NCBI RefSeq assembly: GCF_026013475.1
Contig: NZ_JAPDPH010000065.1
Location: forward strand, 1-32,800
Direction of reading: 5' to 3'
DNA: 32,800 nucleotides
Source of the DNA: Micromonospora yasonensis
GTDB taxonomy: Bacteria; Actinomycetota; Actinomycetes; Mycobacteriales; Micromonosporaceae
In this document: one piece after another, positions 32,002-32,800 of the stretch
Layout of the letters: the number at the start of each line of letters is the position of its first letter
Numbering within the stretch: position 1 is the first letter of the stretch
The notes under the pieces: generated by a model
The model's database searches: none
What the model saw: only the letters and a program-made list of their open reading frames with translations
What the model was told of the DNA's origin: nothing
Position numbers and translations under genes: made by a program

Positions 32002-32800
32002 TTATGGGAGTTGTCGTACGCCGAACGCGTCGTAGACCATCCACGACCCGCTGGTGGTGGTGATGGTGATCGTGTTGTCGCCTGCCTTGAGGTTGGCGGC
32101 GGGCAGCGCCACGTTCACCGTGGACGGTTTGATGCCGACGGACCCCCGGTGGCCACGGCCACCGCCGGCCACGGTCTGTGCGGTGCCCACCGTCGCGCCG
32201 TTGAGCCCGAACTCAAGCGCGGACGGAACGGCATCGTGAGTGTCGTACAGCCAGGCGGTGAACGTCAGATCAGCGCTCGGTGCGGTAGCCAGGTTGAAGG
32301 TAAACCGGAACGTGTGCGGCTTGTTCCCCGCCCAGGTGTCGGCCGGGCCGGGCTGGATGTAACTCCACGCGGTAGCCGGGTCGCTCACACCCGCAGTGAA
32401 GCTGACATCGTTGGGAAACACCGTCGGGTAGGAGGCGTGCTGATCCGGGCTCAACGCGAACTCCCGAGTGCTCACGTCGACCTTGCCGACCACCGCCACC
32501 GGCCTGCTGACAACAGCCGGTAGGGCACTGCTCACCGTGACGGACTGGCCCGTCGCAGCTACCGTGACCGTGGCCTTGCCGAACGCATCCGCCGCCGGAG
32601 TGACCGACAACGTCACGATCTTGGACTCGCCCGCAACCAGCGGGACCGACTGCTGATCCGCCGTCCACCCGGGCGGGACGTCCGCCTGCACCGTCGCAGT
32701 GCCGGTCATCTTGCTATCGACCTTGACCGTGACCAGGGCGGGCTGCCCCGCGACCAGATCCAGGCTCGCCGGGGTGACGGTGATGTCCACCGGATTGGCG
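32002..32800 (-). CDS. C-terminal part of a secreted carbohydrate-active protein (NEW3 plus PL4-type domain)
   Basis: 266 codons are visible, and the frame continues past the right edge; the GTG at 32790 that could pass for a start is internal (ANPVDITVTPASL reads through it). The first 80 or so residues are a NEW3 fold (VTPASLDLVAGQPALVTVKV, VPLVAGESKIVTLSVTPA). Residues of about 105-266 match the third, carbohydrate-binding-like domain of family 4 polysaccharide lyases: FPNDVSFTAGVSDPATAW, TFRFTF, RGHRG and NLKAGDNTITI, ending SGSWMVYDAFGV. The catalytic part is outside the window, so the enzyme family is undetermined: a lyase, or a glycosidase with these modules. Confidence 0.78.
   Translation of the reverse strand, partial: ANPVDITVTPASLDLVAGQPALVTVKVDSKMTGTATVQADVPPGWTADQQSVPLVAGESKIVTLSVTPAADAFGKATVTVAATGQSVTVSSALPAVVSRPVAVVGKVDVSTREFALSPDQHASYPTVFPNDVSFTAGVSDPATAWSYIQPGPADTWAGNKPHTFRFTFNLATAPSADLTFTAWLYDTHDAVPSALEFGLNGATVGTAQTVAGGGRGHRGSVGIKPSTVNVALPAANLKAGDNTITITTTSGSWMVYDAFGVRQLP

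Noticed and set aside
1..32800. CRISPR arrays, tRNA or rRNA genes, attachment sites
   Set aside because: I saw no regularly spaced repeats, no cloverleaf-like sequence with conserved T-loop bases, and no tRNA-end duplication; a dedicated scan could still find a missed tRNA.

Overview
The window is about 70% GC, with strongly GC-biased third codon positions, GTG starts, GGAGG-type ribosome sites, long secreted hydrolases with NPCBM/NEW3 modules, a Ser/Thr kinase and a very large LuxR-type regulator. Together these point to a filamentous soil actinomycete, probably Micromonosporaceae or a relative. That placement is an inference; no rRNA or tRNA gene is present to anchor it.

Left part (1-14.3 kb): the start of a secreted beta-N-acetylglucosaminidase-like (GH84-type) enzyme, cut by the left edge; a secreted thermolysin-like M4 protease divergent from a secreted trypsin-like S1 protease; a two-gene ABC exporter divergent from a histidine kinase/NarL-type response regulator pair; a secreted protein of unknown function with an N-terminal decapeptide repeat; a second M4 protease; and a 907-residue AAA-LuxR (LAL/MalT-like) regulator.

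Middle (14.3-18.9 kb): a strip of gene remnants (two unrelated transposase fragments and the tail of a probable AbiEii-type nucleotidyltransferase) abuts the stop codon of a membrane-anchored protein that fuses a solute-binding-like domain to a von Willebrand A domain. Upstream of that gene lies a membrane Ser/Thr kinase, probably in the same transcription unit.

Right part (18.8-31.3 kb): the most coherent system here. A secreted GH31 enzyme resembling alpha-N-acetylgalactosaminidases and a Tat-exported GH109 NAD-dependent alpha-N-acetylgalactosaminidase sit beside an operon for a SIS-domain sugar-phosphate isomerase/deaminase, a PfkB-type hexose-phosphate kinase, a class II ketose-bisphosphate aldolase, a carbohydrate ABC importer (lipoprotein plus two permeases) and a DeoR-family regulator. 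I read this as an alpha-GalNAc scavenging island: extracellular release, ABC uptake, then a tagatose-phosphate-like route. A GalNAc kinase and a GalNAc-6-phosphate deacetylase are not in the window. Good promoter matches, all with 17-base spacers, precede the GH31, GH109, SIS and lipoprotein genes.

Beyond the regulator (31.3-32.8 kb), a degenerate copy of the GH31 gene start lies in the same orientation as the intact gene, about 12.5 kb away. It is joined to a decayed secreted-protein gene on the other strand. The window ends inside a second modular carbohydrate-active protein (NEW3 plus PL4-type C-terminal domain).
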